A DNA stretch of 64,000 nt, from assembly GCA_037442505.1 (NCBI GenBank), contig JBBIPZ010000006.1, positions 1 to 64,000 of the forward strand. The letters are read 5' to 3'. A program made the translations under genes and the position numbers. This stretch comes from JBBIPZ01 sp037442505 [NCBI: Deltaproteobacteria bacterium] (GTDB lineage: Bacteria; CALINM01). This document shows positions 61,515-64,000 of the stretch, in pieces (the stretch's first letter is position 1; each line of letters starts with the position of its first letter). The notes beneath the pieces are model-generated. The model saw nothing but the letters and a program-made list of their open reading frames with translations. It was not told where the DNA came from and did no database searches.

Positions 61515-62082
61515 AAATTCACATTTTTATAAAGATTTTGTTTTTGCTGGCTTTGGTGGACAAGGGATTTTGATCTCAGGAACATTGTTGTGTTATGCCG
61601 CTTTAAAAGAAGGAAAAGAAGTTACATTTTTCCCCTCTTATGGCGTAGAAATGAGAGGAGGGGCGGCAAATTGTTATGTCGTTATATCAGATAAAAAAAT
61701 TGGGTCTCCAATTCCTTCTACGCCTGAGTATGCTATTATTATGAGTTCTCCAGCTCTTGATAGATTTCAGAACGTTGTCAAGAAAGGGGGAGTGTTATTC
61801 ATTAATGATGACATTGTTCAAAAGGAAGATGTGGTTCGTGATGATGTGAATAAATTGTTTATTAGCGCTAATAAAATTTCTAATGATGTCGTCGGTAATG
61901 ATAAGCTTGCCAATATGGTGATACTTGGTTATGTTGCTGCTATGGCTGATGTTGTTCAAGTTCAAAGCCTTATTGCATCTATCAAAGACGTGGTTAGTGA
62001 GAAACATAAAAGATTTATACCTCTAAACGAAAAGGCTATTATTGCAGGCGCAGAACATTATAACTCAAGCAAAGGTGACTAA
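61504..62082 (+). CDS. korC: 2-oxoacid:ferredoxin oxidoreductase gamma subunit
   Basis: The 192-aa gamma domain has the family start FAGFGGQGILISGTLL and SYGVEMRGGAANC. It completes the delta-alpha-beta-gamma set and forms the face for CoA. It ends 2 nt before the XRE-cupin gene, so regulator and enzyme may share a transcript. Confidence 0.93.
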   Translation: MSFKNSHFYKDFVFAGFGGQGILISGTLLCYAALKEGKEVTFFPSYGVEMRGGAANCYVVISDKKIGSPIPSTPEYAIIMSSPALDRFQNVVKKGGVLFINDDIVQKEDVVRDDVNKLFISANKISNDVVGNDKLANMVILGYVAAMADVVQVQSLIASIKDVVSEKHKRFIPLNEKAIIAGAEHYNSSKGD

Positions 62083-62084
62083 TT

Positions 62085-62669
62085 ATGAAGAAAGAAAAAA
62101 TAGTCAAAGTTGGTCAAAAGATTAAAGAAATTAGAGAAAAACTCTCACTATCACTAAAAGATCTATCTGACAAGACAGGTTATTCTGAGTCTATCTTGTC
62201 CCAGATTGAAAATCATCTTATTTCGCCTCCACTTGGGGCTTTACTAACCATATCAAATGCTTTGGGTTTGAGCGTTGGTAAGCTTCTGGGAGAAAAAACA
62301 GAAGCACCATTTGTGATCGTAAGGGAAGGCGGAGAACAACCGATATCAAGGGTCGCCTCAAAAGAGGGCGTTAATTATGGCTATACTTATATGTCGCTTG
62401 GATTAGGAAAAAAAGAAAGACATTTTGAACCGTTCCTTATAACATTAGAACCTACACCTATAAAGCCAGCAGGTCTTTCTGTTCACAAAGGTGAAGAATT
62501 TATTTATGTTCTAAAAGGAAAAATGGAGGTCCAGCTAAAGGATTTTAAAGAAATACTTAACGAAGGAGATTCAATTTATTACGATTCTAACATTCCTCAC
62601 AGAGTTTCTTGTGTAGGTGATACTGCAACCAAAATACTGGCTATCATCTGGGGAGCGGGTGAAAAATAA
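62085..62669 (+). CDS. XRE-family regulator with cupin domain
   Basis: The 194-aa DNA-binding protein has an N-terminal helix-turn-helix (~10-65; LKDLSDKTGYSESILSQIEN) and a C-terminal cupin (~110-190) with HKGEEFIYVLKGKMEV and the late His in IPHRVSC. Such proteins (PuuR-like and others) sense small metabolites in the cupin pocket. It lies 2 nt after korC, so it may control the oxoacid oxidoreductase or the peptidase gene that follows. No operator is seen. Confidence 0.9.
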   Translation: MKKEKIVKVGQKIKEIREKLSLSLKDLSDKTGYSESILSQIENHLISPPLGALLTISNALGLSVGKLLGEKTEAPFVIVREGGEQPISRVASKEGVNYGYTYMSLGLGKKERHFEPFLITLEPTPIKPAGLSVHKGEEFIYVLKGKMEVQLKDFKEILNEGDSIYYDSNIPHRVSCVGDTATKILAIIWGAGEK

Positions 62670-63843
62670 TTATAAAGAAATTTATGATAGAATAGCTAAA
62701 CTACAATGCGCACTTCAAAAACATTCTATAGACGCTGCAATAATTGCTCAAAAAATCGATTTGTTTTATTTTACTGGAACCCTACAACAGGGTTTGCTTT
62801 TTGTCTCCAATGAAGGCGAGCCTTTACTCTTTGTAAAAAGAGATTTTGATAGGGCAAAGATTGAATCCCCTTTAAAGTATATTTACAATTTAAAGAGTAT
62901 GAACAATTTGCCACAGTTTCTAAATGAGCATAATTATAAAACACAAACAATTGCCTTTGAGCTTGATGTAATTCCATATAACCTTTATAGACGTTATTCA
63001 GCAATTTTTCCAAATGCTCACTTTGTTGATTTATCAACAGAAATACGTAAAATCAGAATGATTAAAAGTAAAACTGAAATAGAAAAGATTAAAAAATCTG
63101 GTGAGCTTATTGAGGAGTCTTTTTTAGAGCTTAAGAAGAATATTAGAATTGGTATGAAAGAAATTGATATTGCTTGCGAATTAGAGTATTTAGCAAGAAA
63201 AAAAGGACACATGGGCTTGGTTAGAATGCGAGCTTTCAATCAGGAAATGTTCTTTGGTCATATCTTATCTGGCACATCAGGCTTACTTACTTCTTATGTC
63301 GAATCACCAACAGCTGGAGAAGGGCAGGGGGCTTTTTTTTCACAGGGTGCCGGGGACAGAGTTGTCAAAGAAAACGAGCCTTTAAGTATCGATTTTGTTT
63401 TTTGTTATGAAGGTTATCTCGTCGATATGACAAGAATATTTTATGCAGGAGAGCCATCTAAAGAATACAGAAATATTTACAATGTCGCAAAAGAAATACA
63501 TCAAACGATTGTTGAAAACGCTCTACCCGGCATAACTTGCAACGAAATTTATTTAAAAACACTTAATATTGTTTCCAAACATAAATTAGAAGATATTTTT
63601 ATGGGACCGAAAGGTAAGCAGGCACCATATATCGGCCATGGCGTTGGACTTGAATTAGATGAATTACCGGTTCTTGCAAAAAATATTGATGACAAGATTG
63701 AAGAAAACACTGTTTTCGCTTTAGAACCAAAATTTTTTATACCTGAAGTTGGCATTGCTGGTATTGAAAATACATATTTAATGACAGATAAAGGCGTTTT
63801 ACTCTTGACAAAATATTCTGATGATATTCAAATAATAATATGA
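62659..63843 (+). CDS. M24-family aminopeptidase/prolidase-like protein
   Basis: The 394-aa protein has a creatinase-type N-terminal domain (~1-140) and the pita-bread metallopeptidase domain. Metal ligands can be traced: Asp in LSIDFVF, Asp in LVDMTRIF, His in GHGVGLELDE, Glu in FALEPKFF and Glu in GIENTYL. It would cut X-Pro or related bonds, or be a creatinase-like hydrolase. The GTG at 62659 with GGGGAG just before it overlaps the regulator by 11 nt. The longer frame from 62617 has no ribosome site. Confidence 0.88.
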   Translation: MKNNYKEIYDRIAKLQCALQKHSIDAAIIAQKIDLFYFTGTLQQGLLFVSNEGEPLLFVKRDFDRAKIESPLKYIYNLKSMNNLPQFLNEHNYKTQTIAFELDVIPYNLYRRYSAIFPNAHFVDLSTEIRKIRMIKSKTEIEKIKKSGELIEESFLELKKNIRIGMKEIDIACELEYLARKKGHMGLVRMRAFNQEMFFGHILSGTSGLLTSYVESPTAGEGQGAFFSQGAGDRVVKENEPLSIDFVFCYEGYLVDMTRIFYAGEPSKEYRNIYNVAKEIHQTIVENALPGITCNEIYLKTLNIVSKHKLEDIFMGPKGKQAPYIGHGVGLELDELPVLAKNIDDKIEENTVFALEPKFFIPEVGIAGIENTYLMTDKGVLLLTKYSDDIQIII

Positions 63844-64000
63844 AGATTTTTAAATCTTTTTTTTTCGCAACCTTTTTCTTTCTTTTAACGTTGTCACTTT
63901 GTTTTGCAGATATTTATAGATACGAAGATGAAAATGGTGTCATACATTTTACCGATACCCCTTCTCACAAAGGATTCAAGCTGTATTTAAGGACTGGCTT
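63840..64000 (+). CDS. Start of a DUF4124 / lytic transglycosylase-like exported protein (partial)
   Basis: The ATG at 63840 overlaps the preceding stop (ATGA). The 53 visible residues have a signal peptide ending SLCFA, then DIYRYEDENGVIHFTDTPS, the DUF4124 pattern (Y-x-x-x-D-x-x-G-x-x-x-F-T-D-x-P). In many proteobacteria and relatives this segment precedes a soluble lytic transglycosylase domain. The gene runs off the right edge, so the rest is unknown. Confidence 0.8.
   Translation, partial: MKIFKSFFFATFFFLLTLSLCFADIYRYEDENGVIHFTDTPSHKGFKLYLRTG

Overview
This window is low-GC, densely packed bacterial DNA. It has no insertion sequence, CRISPR array, rRNA or recognisable tRNA. The gene content points to a Gram-negative anaerobe. 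Evidence includes lipoprotein and Tat signals, an outer-membrane barrel, a PBP1A, ferredoxin-dependent 2-oxoacid oxidoreductase, an ATP-type phosphofructokinase and a glutaconyl-CoA decarboxylase alpha subunit. The style (MJ0042 zinc-ribbon protein, DHH-CBS-tRNA nucleotidyltransferase fusion, FmdE, DUF116, DUF4124 transglycosylase) resembles Deferribacterota, Desulfurellales or related former deltaproteobacterial groups. I cannot place it more exactly without a search.

Layout. 1-3.1 kb: tail of an unknown gene, then pfkA and two peptide-type ABC ATPases on the minus strand. 3.2-7.4 kb: alaC-hom-thrC-PhoU-like operon. 7.4-8.5 kb: two small membrane proteins on the minus strand. 8.5-12 kb: a Xer recombinase and the DHH/CBS/nucleotidyltransferase fusion. 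12.1-16.7 kb: an outer-membrane protein, a zinc-ribbon membrane protein with acidic F-D-F repeats, a degenerate AAA protein, FmdE and a DUF318 permease.

16.9-31.7 kb is the most unusual part. Twelve same-strand, mostly overlapping genes encode almost only exported or membrane proteins. They are a seven-repeat FG-GAP/ASPIC-UnbV protein, four paralogous proteins each built of three carboxypeptidase-regulatory-like beta-sandwich domains, three NosD-like beta-helix proteins (one fused to a beta-propeller), a polytopic SpeE-like protein without the usual catalytic motif, a small solute-binding-like protein, a Tat-exported DUF362 protein and a NapH-NapG-like polyferredoxin. A candidate sigma-54 promoter precedes the first gene, and a strong terminator follows it. 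I infer an undescribed envelope system in which a periplasmic iron-sulfur branch serves a surface or periplasmic beta-rich complex. Its function is unknown.

31.7-38.8 kb continues without a break into def-fmt-DUF116-rpe-mgtC, then a PBP1A and moaA. 38.8-45.6 kb holds gcdA (minus), gltB (plus) and a HIT protein (minus). 45.7-51.5 kb is aroA-cmk-ispH-rpsA-sppA-phosphodiesterase-HIT. 52-56.3 kb has a Cys-rich small protein, PsiE, ribF, a DUF2723 membrane protein and aroE. 56.3-59.2 kb has a PleD-like diguanylate cyclase and a degenerate sensor-kinase-like protein. 59.2-64 kb has an HU/IHF protein, a four-subunit 2-oxoacid:ferredoxin oxidoreductase, an XRE-cupin regulator, an M24 peptidase and the start of a DUF4124 transglycosylase-like gene.

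Several genes have a TATAAT-like box only 6-9 nt before the ATG and no Shine-Dalgarno, which suggests leaderless transcripts are common here.
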